This document shows, in pieces, positions 47,321 through 56,702 of a stretch of 64,000 nucleotides of DNA. The notes under the pieces were generated by a model. That model saw only the letters and a list, made by a program, of their open reading frames with translations. It ran no database searches and was not told the origin of the DNA. Source of the stretch: Bifidobacterium aesculapii (lineage in GTDB: Bacteria > Actinomycetota > Actinomycetes > Actinomycetales > Bifidobacteriaceae); contig NZ_BCFK01000004.1 in assembly GCF_001417815.1 (NCBI RefSeq), positions 1 to 64,000 on the forward strand, written 5' to 3'. A program made the translations under genes and the position numbers. Numbering within the stretch: the stretch's first letter is position 1; each line of letters opens with the position of its first letter.

Positions 47321-48199
47321 ATGCCCGAAACCCAGTTCCGCACCACCACGCGGCACATGCTGCGCGAATCCAAGACGTACGCCAAGCAGACCCTCATGGG
47401 AGGTCTCTCCGGCTTCGAATCACCCATCGGGCTCGACCGCCGCGACCGCATCGCCGCATTGCGTTCCGGCGACATCGGCTTCGTCCACTCATGGGACATC
47501 AACACCTCCGTCGACGGGCCGGGCACGCGCATGACCGTGTTCATGTCCGGATGCCCGCTGCGCTGCCAGTACTGCCAGAACCCGGACACGTGGAAGATGC
47601 GCGACGGCAAGCCCGTCACGCTCGAGGCGATGATCAAGAAGGTCGACCGCTACAAGGACCTGTTCAAGGCCACGCACGGCGGCATCACCTTCTCCGGCGG
47701 CGAGTCCATGATGCAGCCGGCGTTCGTCTCCCGCGTGTTCCGCGCCGCCAAGGAGATGGGCGTGCACACCTGCCTCGACACCTCGGGCTTCCTCAACACG
47801 AACTACACCGACGAGATGCTCGAGGACATCGACCTGTGCCTGCTCGACGTCAAGTCCGGCGACGAGGAGACCTACCGCAAGGTCACCGGCGGCGTGCTCC
47901 AGCCCACCATCGACTTCGGCCGCCGGCTCGCCAAGGCCGGCAAGAAGATCTGGGTGCGCTTCGTGCTCGTGCCCGGTCTGACCGACTCCGAGGAGAACGT
48001 CGAGAACGTCGCGAGGATCTGCGAAAGCTTCGACGGCGCCGTGGAGCACATCGACGTGCTCGGCTTCCACCAGCTCGGCAGGCCCAAGTGGCACGAGATG
48101 CGCATCCCCTACCCGCTGGAGAACCAGAAAGGTCCGAACGCGGCGCTGCGCGAGCGCGTCACCAAGCAGTTCGAGGCGCACGGGTTCACCGTCTACTGA
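47321..48199 (+). CDS. pflA: Pyruvate formate-lyase-activating enzyme
   Basis: 292 residues, radical SAM. The [4Fe-4S] motif is CPLRCQYC, after SVDGPGTRMTVFMSG; GGITFSGGESMMQ and DTSGFLN are SAM-binding segments. It abstracts the hydrogen from Gly763 of PflB to create its radical. AGGAGG precedes the ATG at 47321. The N-terminal ~50 residues are an extension relative to the E. coli enzyme (about 246 residues). Confidence 0.97.
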   Translation: MPETQFRTTTRHMLRESKTYAKQTLMGGLSGFESPIGLDRRDRIAALRSGDIGFVHSWDINTSVDGPGTRMTVFMSGCPLRCQYCQNPDTWKMRDGKPVTLEAMIKKVDRYKDLFKATHGGITFSGGESMMQPAFVSRVFRAAKEMGVHTCLDTSGFLNTNYTDEMLEDIDLCLLDVKSGDEETYRKVTGGVLQPTIDFGRRLAKAGKKIWVRFVLVPGLTDSEENVENVARICESFDGAVEHIDVLGFHQLGRPKWHEMRIPYPLENQKGPNAALRERVTKQFEAHGFTVY

Positions 48200-48252
48200 A
48201 TTCCCCGCGTGCCGTTACCGCGAAAGCGCGTACACGCCCTTACGCTGGAAGC

Positions 48253-48900
48253 ATGGCCGACATCTACGCATTTCCCACGGGCGTGAAATCGCGCACCGGA
48301 TGTGACGCCGACCCGGCGATGCCGGGCCGGCCGGTCGGCGTACCGGACGACGTATGGCATGCGGTCGAATCAATACGACGCATGCCGCGTCCGAGGGACG
48401 TACGCTATCGCGAGATCCCCGTACCGTCGACGCTCGCCGACTACGGCATCGGCGTCGAGATCGAAGCGGGCTCCCGCGCCACGGCGGATCCGCCTTCCGG
48501 CATGGTCCCGACGAGGGGATCGGCCAACGGGTGGATCATGATTCTTTATGCGAACGAACCGCGCGAGGACTGGGGGTCGCACTGGCGGTGCGTCGCGTTC
48601 GCGAGTCTTCCGCTGAACGACGGCGAAGGCGACGCGCTCACTGCGGAACTCTACTGGGATCTCATGTGCGACCATCTCGACGGCGTCGTGCCGGACAGCG
48701 TGGGCGGCACCGTCACCGTCACGCGCAACACGGCGTTCGGCGCGCTCGGGCGTGACGGATCCAGCGGATGCGAGATTCGCGTCTCCTTCACCCCCACGAC
48801 GTTCGACGGCATGGCGTATGATGCCGCCTCGGGCGTGTCCGCATGGGCGCGCTTCCTGAAATCCGCCATGCACTTTGATGGGGAAACGGACGTTGACTGA
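48253..48900 (+). CDS. DUF3000 protein
   Basis: 215 residues of the actinobacterial DUF3000 family, with WHAVESIRRMPRPRDVRYRE near the start and LPLNDGEGDALTAELYWDLM mid-protein. Usually encoded directly before an RNase D-like gene, as here, with a 23-bp overlap. Function unknown; the conserved pairing suggests a link with RNA processing. Confidence 0.85.
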   Translation: MADIYAFPTGVKSRTGCDADPAMPGRPVGVPDDVWHAVESIRRMPRPRDVRYREIPVPSTLADYGIGVEIEAGSRATADPPSGMVPTRGSANGWIMILYANEPREDWGSHWRCVAFASLPLNDGEGDALTAELYWDLMCDHLDGVVPDSVGGTVTVTRNTAFGALGRDGSSGCEIRVSFTPTTFDGMAYDAASGVSAWARFLKSAMHFDGETDVD

Positions 48901-50212
48901 ACCGAAAGCGGAACCAAGACTGCAATCCACGCCGCGCGGGGGAGTGCCCTCCCTTATCGACACGCCGGCAGGCTATCATCGCGCATGCGAGGCGCTGGCC
49001 GCATCGGCGGGACCGCTCGCCGCCGACGCGGAACGCGCGTCCGGATTCCGCTACGGCCACGAGGACTGGCTCATCCAGTTCAAACGCGAGGGCGCGGGCA
49101 TCATCCTGCTCGACCCGGTGGCGCTCACACGCGCCGGCGTCGACTGGAACGAGTTCAACGAGGCCGTCGGCGACGCCGTATGGATCATCCACGACGCGAT
49201 GATGGACCTGCCCGGCTTCGCCGACATCCGGCTCAGGCCGCGTCGCCTGTTCGACACGGAGATCGCCGCGCGCCTGCTCGGCCTGCGCCGCTTCGGCCTC
49301 GCCTCCGTCACCGAGCACTATCTCGGCATCACGCTCGCCAAGGAGCACTCCGCCGCCGACTGGTCGTACCGCCCGCTGCCGTACGACTGGCGCAACTACG
49401 CGGCCCTCGACGTCGAGCTGCTCATCGAGCTCGAAACGATCATGCGCGACGAACTCAGGCGCGCCGGCAAGGCCGAGTGGGCCGAACAGGAGTTCGCGCA
49501 CGTCCTCGCCGAAGGCACGTCCGGGCGCCCGCGCCACGCGCATCCGGTGCCCTGGCTGCGCATCTCCCACATCACCGAGATCGCCCGCGACCCGCGGGGC
49601 CTCGCCATCGCCCGCGCCCTGTGGACGAAACGCGACGAGCTCGCGCGACTGCACGACATCTCTCCCACGCTGTTGCTCGAGGACTCGTCGATCATCGAGG
49701 CGGCGAAGCGCAAGCCTCGCAATGCGAGGGAGTTCCGTGCCGTGAGGTGCCTCAACGAACGCGTGCGCATGCACACCGGGAGCGAGCAGGACAAGATGTT
49801 CGAACGCTACGCGCCAATCCAGCGCGCCGTGAAGCCCTCCGTGTGGAAGGCCGTCATCCAAGAGGCGCTCGCCCTTCCCGCCGCCGACCTGCCGGTCGTG
49901 CCGAGCGGCCGCGGCGACGCGAGGGGCGGCGCCGACGACTCCGAGGAGACGAACGCGCCGCGCGGCATGCGCATGTGGGAGCGGCGCCCGGAGCGGCTCG
50001 AGCGGCTCAAGCGCGCGCGCCGCGTCGTCAACCAGATCGCCGAGGACACGCGCACCCCGGCCGACGTGATCGTACGCCCGCAGATCATCCGCAACCTGTG
50101 CTGGACCGACGACCCCGCTTCGCGCGACGTCGCTGCGTTCCTCAGGGCGCAGGGCGCGCGCGACTGGCAGGTGGCGCTGATTGCCGCGTCCGTGTCACGC
50201 GCTATACTGTGA
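48878..50212 (+). CDS. RNase D-like 3'-5' exonuclease with HRDC domain
   Basis: 444 residues. DEDD-type exonuclease: Asp-Ala-Glu at LAADAERASG, HDAMMDLPGF, FDTEIAARLLGLRRFGLASV and ALDVELLIELETIM give the four acidic residues. An HRDC domain follows (AIARALWTKRDELARLHDIS). It trims tRNA or other stable RNA ends. The start overlaps DUF3000: ATG 48878, or TTG 48893 with GGGGAAACGGA upstream. Confidence 0.88.
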   Translation: MGKRTLTEPKAEPRLQSTPRGGVPSLIDTPAGYHRACEALAASAGPLAADAERASGFRYGHEDWLIQFKREGAGIILLDPVALTRAGVDWNEFNEAVGDAVWIIHDAMMDLPGFADIRLRPRRLFDTEIAARLLGLRRFGLASVTEHYLGITLAKEHSAADWSYRPLPYDWRNYAALDVELLIELETIMRDELRRAGKAEWAEQEFAHVLAEGTSGRPRHAHPVPWLRISHITEIARDPRGLAIARALWTKRDELARLHDISPTLLLEDSSIIEAAKRKPRNAREFRAVRCLNERVRMHTGSEQDKMFERYAPIQRAVKPSVWKAVIQEALALPAADLPVVPSGRGDARGGADDSEETNAPRGMRMWERRPERLERLKRARRVVNQIAEDTRTPADVIVRPQIIRNLCWTDDPASRDVAAFLRAQGARDWQVALIAASVSRAIL

Positions 50213-50264
50213 CGGTTGCCTTCGGGCAGAAGTAGGACAAACAAACTTTTCAGGAGCGTTTAGC

Positions 50265-51632
50265 GTGAAGATCAGCGTTCGTAACCTCGAACCCACCAAA
50301 GTGAAGCTCACCATCACCGTCGAACCGGAGGAGTTCGACCCGTATCTCGATGCCGCTCGCAAGGACATCGCCAAGCAGGTGAACGTACCGGGCTTCCGCA
50401 AGGGCCACGTTCCGGGCAAGATCATCGACCAGCGTTTCGGTTTCGGCGCCGTCGCCGGCGAAGCGGTCAACGATGGCGTGCCTGAGCTGTACTCCAAGGC
50501 CCTCGAGGAGAAGAAGATCCACCCGATGGCCCAGCCGGAGTTCGACGTCGTCGAGGTCCCGCAGTCCGCCAAGGACGAGACCAAGCTCAAGTTCACCGCG
50601 ACCGTCGAGCGTCGCCCGGAGATCGAGCTGCCGGAGATCGACGGTCTGGAGATCGCCATCGCCGCCCCGGAGGTCAAGGACGAGGACGTCGACAAGCGTC
50701 TCGAGACCCTGCGCCAGCGCTTCGGCACCCTGGTCGGCGTCGACCGTCCGGCCGCCAAGGGCGACTTCGCGAACATCGACCTGTCCGCCGAGATCGACGG
50801 CGAGACCGTCGACTCCCAGGAGGGCGTGAGCTACGAGCTCGGCTCCAACACGATGCTCGACGGCCTCGATGAGGCGCTCGACGGCCTGTCCGCCGGCGAG
50901 GAGACCACCTTCGAGGGCACGCTGGAAGCCGGCGAGCACGAGGGCGAGAAGGCCACCGTCAAGGTCAAGGTCAACTCCGTGAAGGCCGAGGAGCTCCCGG
51001 AGCTCAACGACGACTTCGCCCAGGAGGCCTCCGAGTTCGACACGCTCGACGAGCTCAAGGAAGACATCCGCAAGGCCGCCGCCGAGGACGCCAAGGGCCG
51101 TCAGGCCACCGAGGCCCGCGACGCGTTCCTCGCGAAGCTGGCCGAGGGCCTCGAGATTCCGGTGCCGAAGGGCGTCAAGGCCGCCGCGGTCGAGGAGCAC
51201 CTCAAGGGCCTCACCCCGGATCCGGAGAAGGCCACCGACGAGCAGAAGCAGCAGGCCGAGGAGGGCGCCGAGAAGGAGCTCAAGGACCAGATCCTGCTCG
51301 ACACCCTCGCCGAGAAGATGAACGTCGAGGTCTCCCAGGCCGACGTGTTCAACTTCCTCGCCTCCATCGCCCAGCAGTACGGCATGGATCCGAACGCCTT
51401 CATCCAGGCGATCATCAAGAACGGCCAGCTCGGCTCCGCCGTGCAGGAGGTCGGCCGTTCCAAGGGTCTGCTGGCCGGCATGCGCGCCGTCAAGTTCACC
51501 GCGAACGGCGAGGAGGTCGACCTCTCCGCGTTCCTCGGTGACGCCGCCGAAGAGGAGGAGGCCGAGTCCGTCGAGGCCGCTTCCGCCGCCGCCGCGGTCG
51601 CCGACGAGCTGTCCGCCAAGGACGGCGAGTGA
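50265..51632 (+). CDS. tig: Trigger factor
   Basis: 455 residues. The ribosome-binding N-domain contains PGFRKGHVPGKII, the FKBP-like isomerase domain is at about 160-245, and the C-terminal helical domain ends in an acidic Ala/Glu tail. A ribosome-bound chaperone for nascent chains. GTG start at 50265 after CAGGAG. Strong codon bias. First of a chaperone/protease group with clpP1, clpP2 and clpX. Confidence 0.96.
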   Translation: MKISVRNLEPTKVKLTITVEPEEFDPYLDAARKDIAKQVNVPGFRKGHVPGKIIDQRFGFGAVAGEAVNDGVPELYSKALEEKKIHPMAQPEFDVVEVPQSAKDETKLKFTATVERRPEIELPEIDGLEIAIAAPEVKDEDVDKRLETLRQRFGTLVGVDRPAAKGDFANIDLSAEIDGETVDSQEGVSYELGSNTMLDGLDEALDGLSAGEETTFEGTLEAGEHEGEKATVKVKVNSVKAEELPELNDDFAQEASEFDTLDELKEDIRKAAAEDAKGRQATEARDAFLAKLAEGLEIPVPKGVKAAAVEEHLKGLTPDPEKATDEQKQQAEEGAEKELKDQILLDTLAEKMNVEVSQADVFNFLASIAQQYGMDPNAFIQAIIKNGQLGSAVQEVGRSKGLLAGMRAVKFTANGEEVDLSAFLGDAAEEEEAESVEAASAAAAVADELSAKDGE

Positions 51633-51677
51633 GCTGATGCCTCGCGGCGCTGACGCCTAGGCGCCACGCGCGTGGTC

Positions 51678-51710
51678 AAGAGCCCGGAGTGTAATGACTC
51701 CGGGCTCTTT
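51678..51710 (+). terminator. Terminator after tig
   Basis: AAGAGCCCGGAGT (51678-51690), GTAATG, ACTCCGGGCTCTT (51697-51709), then TTCG. A 13-bp perfect stem 45 bp after the stop. Confidence 0.85.
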
Positions 51711-51786
51711 CGTTGCCCGGAGACGATGAAAGGCGATGAAGGGCGATGAAAGGCAAGAGACGGTAGGCAGAGGCAAGGAGTACGTC

Positions 51787-53262
51787 ATGCGCCAACCACC
51801 GGATCCCCGCCGCATGGGCTGGCTCATCGTGGCGACGATCGTCCTCGGCTCCCTGATTGGTGTGGGAGCCGGTCTGCTCACGCTGCTGCTGTACAGCGTC
51901 GAGCATGTGATGCTCGGCTACGTCGAAGACGCTTCCATGCCGGGCCCGTTCGGAGTGCCCGCGGTGCGGCGGGCCGTTTCGGTGACCGTGGGGCTGGCCG
52001 TCGCCGGCGTGATCTGGTACCTGCTGCGCAACAAGACGACCAGGGTGCCTTCGGTCAAGCGGGCGGTGGCAGGCGAACGGATGCCATGGTGGCAGACGCT
52101 GGTGCATGTGGCGCTGCAGATCTTCATCGTCGGCTCCGGCGCGTCCATCGGGCGCGAGGTCGCCCCGCGCGAGCTCGGCGCCATGCTCGCGCAACGCTTC
52201 TGCGACCTGCTGCGCATCGAGGGGGAGAGCGGACTCGACCGGCGCATGGTGGTCGCGGTGGCGGCAGGCGCCGGTCTCGGCGGCGTCTATGACGCGCCTT
52301 TGGCGGGCATGTTCTTCGCCGTGGAGATCCTGCTCGTCGACGTGACCATCGAGAAGGTCGCGTTCGCGCTCGGTATGTCCGCGACGGCCGCGTTCGTCGC
52401 CTCGCTGGTCAAGGGTCGTCACACGTTCTATGACGTCACGGCCATGCAGCCGGACTACTCGGTCAGCCTCATGGCGTTCGCGCTGCTGTGCGGGGCCGTG
52501 TGCGGCGTGGCCGGAGCCCTGTTCCGCAAAGGGTCGCAATGGGCCGGCTCGCACCAGACCCATGACCGGCATATCCTGTGGCAGATGCCGCTGGCCGGTC
52601 TCGTGACCGGTCTGGTCGCGTTCGTCGTGCCGCAGGTGATGGGCAACGGGCGCGCCGCCGCCCAGCTCGGGTTCGGCACGTTCATTCCCGACGCGACGGC
52701 CGCCGGGGCGTCGCAATCCGCATCTTCGGCGGCGGCGTCGCCGTGGAACCTACTCTCCTCGGGTCCCGCCGGCCCCGCGGGAGCGGCCGTGCCGCCTGCG
52801 GCCGCGGGATTCCCCCTGTCGCAGGCGAACCTGTGGGCGGTGGCGGGCGTTCTCGCCCTGACGTTCGCGGCCAAGGCGCTCGTCACGGTGATGACCATGC
52901 GCTCCGGTGCCTCGGGCGGTGTGCTGCAGCCGGGCATCGCGCTCGGCGCGACCCTCGGCGCGATGCTGGGACTGCCATGGGTGTTCGCGTTCCCCGCCGA
53001 AACGCCCGTGACGTGCGCCCTGCTCGGCGCGGCTGCGCTGCTGGCCGCCTCGCAGCAGGCGCCGCTCATGGCCATGAGCCTGGTCATGGAACTCACTTCG
53101 GCCCCCATCGCCTTCTTCGTGCCGGTCGGTCTCGCCGTCGCCGCCTCGGCGTTCGTCTCCCAATGGCTGCTGGCCGCGATGGGGCGACGGGGCGCGGCGA
53201 AGCGCGCCGGCACTGTACGCGTCGAGCCGAAAGCCGGCGGAAATGCGCCCGCCGTCGCTTGA
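51787..53262 (+). CDS. ClC-type chloride channel/antiporter
   Basis: 491 residues, about 10-12 hydrophobic helices. The selectivity-filter segments are recognisable: GSGASIGREVAPREL, AGLGGVYDAPLAGMFFAVE and RSGASGGVLQPGIALG. A loop rich in Ala and Pro at about 310-350 is unusual. Moves Cl- (possibly against H+); common role in acid tolerance. AAGGAG precedes the ATG at 51787. Confidence 0.9.
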   Translation: MRQPPDPRRMGWLIVATIVLGSLIGVGAGLLTLLLYSVEHVMLGYVEDASMPGPFGVPAVRRAVSVTVGLAVAGVIWYLLRNKTTRVPSVKRAVAGERMPWWQTLVHVALQIFIVGSGASIGREVAPRELGAMLAQRFCDLLRIEGESGLDRRMVVAVAAGAGLGGVYDAPLAGMFFAVEILLVDVTIEKVAFALGMSATAAFVASLVKGRHTFYDVTAMQPDYSVSLMAFALLCGAVCGVAGALFRKGSQWAGSHQTHDRHILWQMPLAGLVTGLVAFVVPQVMGNGRAAAQLGFGTFIPDATAAGASQSASSAAASPWNLLSSGPAGPAGAAVPPAAAGFPLSQANLWAVAGVLALTFAAKALVTVMTMRSGASGGVLQPGIALGATLGAMLGLPWVFAFPAETPVTCALLGAAALLAASQQAPLMAMSLVMELTSAPIAFFVPVGLAVAASAFVSQWLLAAMGRRGAAKRAGTVRVEPKAGGNAPAVA

Positions 53263-53273
53263 AGGCGGTAGTC

Positions 53274-53298
53274 TTGAATACTGTTCAAGACAGTATTC
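53274..53298 (+). promoter_or_regulatory. Overlapping dyads upstream of clpP1
   Basis: GAATACTG (53276-53283) ... CAGTATTC (53291-53298), and inside it CTTGAA (53273-53278) ... TTCAAG (53284-53289). Position fits an operator for the clpP operon; ClgR is the known regulator in bifidobacteria, but this sequence does not clearly match its classic motif. Confidence 0.45.
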
Positions 53299-53313
53299 GA
53301 AATGGAGAACAAG

Positions 53314-53931
53314 GTGAGCAACACTCTTGCAACCCTTCCGGCCATGGCTGGCGACGACGCGCCGGCCGCCGGATTCGCCGACCCGATCTTCAACAGGCTC
53401 CTCAAGGACCGCATCATCTGGATGGGTGAGGAGGTCAAGGACGACATGGCCAACCGCATCTGCGCCCAGATGCTCATGCTCGCCGCCGAGGATCCGAAGA
53501 AGGACATCTGGCTGTACATCAACTCTCCGGGCGGTTCCATCACCGCGGGCATGGCCATCTACGACACCATGCAGCTCATCGAGCCCGACGTGGCGACGGT
53601 GGGACTCGGCATGTGCGCCTCGATGGGCCAGTTCCTGCTGAGCTCCGGCACCAAGGGCAAGCGGTTCCTGACCTCGCACGCCCGCGTGCTCATGCACCAG
53701 CCGTCGGGCGGCATCGGCGGCACCACCACCGACGTGCGCATCAACGCCGAGCTCATCATGGACATGAAGAAGACCATGAGCGAGCTGACCGCCGAACAGA
53801 CGGGCCACACCGTCGAGGAGATCTACCGCGACAACGAGTACGACCACTGGTTCACCGCCACCGAGGCGCTGGAGTACGGTTTCGTGGACAAAATCATCAC
53901 CACGCACGATTCGATGACGAAGGGAGAATGA
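53314..53931 (+). CDS. clpP1: ATP-dependent Clp protease proteolytic subunit 1
   Basis: 205 residues. Catalytic Ser in [13 protein letters not shown], His in VLMHQPSGG, Asp downstream. Forms, with ClpP2, the mixed double-ring peptidase of actinobacteria. GTG at 53314 was chosen for its GGAG spacing; an ATG at 53302 is possible. clpP2 starts 5 bp after the stop. Confidence 0.94.
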   Translation: MSNTLATLPAMAGDDAPAAGFADPIFNRLLKDRIIWMGEEVKDDMANRICAQMLMLAAEDPKKDIWLYINSPGGSITAGMAIYDTMQLIEPDVATVGLGMCASMGQFLLSSGTKGKRFLTSHARVLMHQPSGGIGGTTTDVRINAELIMDMKKTMSELTAEQTGHTVEEIYRDNEYDHWFTATEALEYGFVDKIITTHDSMTKGE

Positions 53932-53936
53932 GCAGC

Positions 53937-54638
53937 ATGGCATCCGAGGAAGCGAAGTTCGCCGCCCGCGCCGACCGTCTGGCCGGCCCCGCCGGCGTCG
54001 TCGGGTTCATGCCGGCCGTGCGCCGCGAGGCCGCGTTCGCGCCGCAGAACCGCTACATCCTGCCGCAGTTCGAGGAGAAGACCCCGTACGGCTTCAAGAG
54101 GCAGGACCCGTACACGCGCCTGTTCGAGGACCGCATCATCTTCATGGGCGTGCAGGTCGACGACACCTCCGCCGACGACATCATGGCGCAGCTGCTCGTG
54201 CTCGAATCGCAGGATCCGAACCGCGACGTGATGATGTACATCAACTCGCCCGGCGGCTCGATGACGGCCATGACCGCCATCTACGACACGATGCAGTACA
54301 TCAAACCGGACGTGCAGACCGTGTGCCTCGGCCAGGCCGCCTCCGCCGCCGCGATCCTGCTCGCCGCCGGCACGAAGGGCAAGCGCCTCATGCTGCCGAA
54401 CGCACGCGTGCTCATCCACCAGCCGGCCATCGACCAGGGCTTCGGCAAGGCCACGGAGATCGAGATCCAGGCGCGCGAGATGCTGCGCATGCGCGAATGG
54501 CTGGAGAAGACGCTCGCCAAGCACACCGGCCAGTCGCAGGAGAAGATCGCCAAGGACATCGAGGTGGATACGTTCCTGACGGCCGATGAGGCCAAGGAGT
54601 ACGGCATCGTCGACGAGGTGCTGGCGCACCGCCAGTAG
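53937..54638 (+). CDS. clpP2: ATP-dependent Clp protease proteolytic subunit 2
   Basis: 233 residues. Catalytic Ser in LGQAASAAAILLAAG and His in VLIHQPAID. The N-terminal ~30 residues are an extension relative to ClpP1. AGGGAGA precedes the ATG. Co-transcribed with clpP1; the pair works with ClpX encoded next and with ClpC elsewhere. Confidence 0.94.
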   Translation: MASEEAKFAARADRLAGPAGVVGFMPAVRREAAFAPQNRYILPQFEEKTPYGFKRQDPYTRLFEDRIIFMGVQVDDTSADDIMAQLLVLESQDPNRDVMMYINSPGGSMTAMTAIYDTMQYIKPDVQTVCLGQAASAAAILLAAGTKGKRLMLPNARVLIHQPAIDQGFGKATEIEIQAREMLRMREWLEKTLAKHTGQSQEKIAKDIEVDTFLTADEAKEYGIVDEVLAHRQ

Positions 54639-54755
54639 GTGTTCCGCCGGGCCTTCCCGTGAGGGGAGGGCCCGGCGCTCGTATACGTGGGCGCGCATTC
54701 GAGGGCGGGCGCGCCGGGGCATCGGGTGGTCCCGATCCGGGAAGGAGGAGATGCG

Positions 54756-56129
<1,374 letters not shown>

Positions 56130-56144
56130 TGCGACACGCCGGCC

Positions 56145-56172
56145 TTGCGCAATTCCTTGCCACGGGTAATAT
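56145..56172 (+). promoter_or_regulatory. Promoter candidate for tRNA array
   Basis: TTGCGC (56145-56150), 16 bp, TAATAT (56167-56172), 29 bp before the first tRNA. Confidence 0.55.
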
Positions 56173-56200
56173 ATGTCGAGTTGTCTGAACAAGGCAACAT

Positions 56201-56274
56201 GCGCCGGTAGCCCAGCGGATTAGAGCAGCTGACTACGGATCAGCAGGTCGCAGGTTCGAATCCTGTCCGGCGCA
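56201..56274 (+). tRNA. tRNA-Arg (ACG)
   Basis: 74 bases. Acceptor GCGCCGG pairs with CCGGCGC; anticodon stem GCTGA/TCAGC with loop CTACGGA, anticodon ACG; T-arm CAGGTTCGAATCCTG. CCA is not encoded. Type 1 acceptor. Confidence 0.96.
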
Positions 56275-56310
56275 CTCCTCGTTCCGCGCGAGGTAAACAA
56301 CAAGCGGATC

Positions 56311-56384
56311 GCGCGAGTAGCCCAGCGGATTAGAGCAGCTGACTACGGATCAGCAGGTCGCAGGTTCGAATCCTGTCTCGCGCA
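56311..56384 (+). tRNA. tRNA-Arg (ACG)
   Basis: Same body as the first tRNA, but acceptor GCGCGAG pairs with CTCGCGC (type 2). Confidence 0.96.
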
Positions 56385-56428
56385 CCCGGTATGAAACCAT
56401 TCGTACCGCAACAACCGAATATCGGTTT

Positions 56429-56502
56429 GCGCCGGTAGCCCAGCGGATTAGAGCAGCTGACTACGGATCAGCAGGTCGCAGGTTCGAATCCTGTCCGGCG
56501 CA
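56429..56502 (+). tRNA. tRNA-Arg (ACG)
   Basis: Identical to 56201-56274 (type 1 acceptor), within the tandem duplication. Confidence 0.96.
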
Positions 56503-56538
56503 CTCCTCGTTCCGCGCGAGGTAAACAACAAGCGGATC

Positions 56539-56612
56539 GCGCGAGTAGCCCAGCGGATTAGAGCAGCTGACTACGGATCAGCAGGTCGCAGGTTCGAATC
56601 CTGTCTCGCGCA
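56539..56612 (+). tRNA. tRNA-Arg (ACG)
   Basis: Identical to 56311-56384 (type 2 acceptor), within the tandem duplication. Confidence 0.96.
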
Positions 56613-56617
56613 CGGCG

Positions 56618-56650
56618 AAGCCCCTATCACGAACGTGACAGGGGCTTTTT
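56618..56650 (+). terminator. Rho-independent terminator after the tRNA array
   Basis: AAGCCCCT ... AGGGGCTT with an inner TCAC-GAAC-GTGA stem and one mismatch, followed by TTTTT. Confidence 0.9.
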
Positions 56651-56702
56651 CAATATGATTGAATGGTATCGTCGGTCACGGCACGGAGAGCGGGGAGGAC
56701 GG

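Larger units (their letters stand above)
56200..56613 (+). repeat. Tandem duplication of a tRNA-Arg pair
   Basis: 56200-56385 is identical to 56428-56613 (186 bp), with a 228-bp period. Each copy has a type 1 and a type 2 tRNA-Arg(ACG) and an identical 36-bp spacer. Confidence 0.92.

Noticed and set aside
56201-56612. Prophage or ICE attachment site at the tRNA array
   Set aside because: No integrase or partial tRNA repeat follows; the duplication contains complete tRNA genes, and normal genes flank it.
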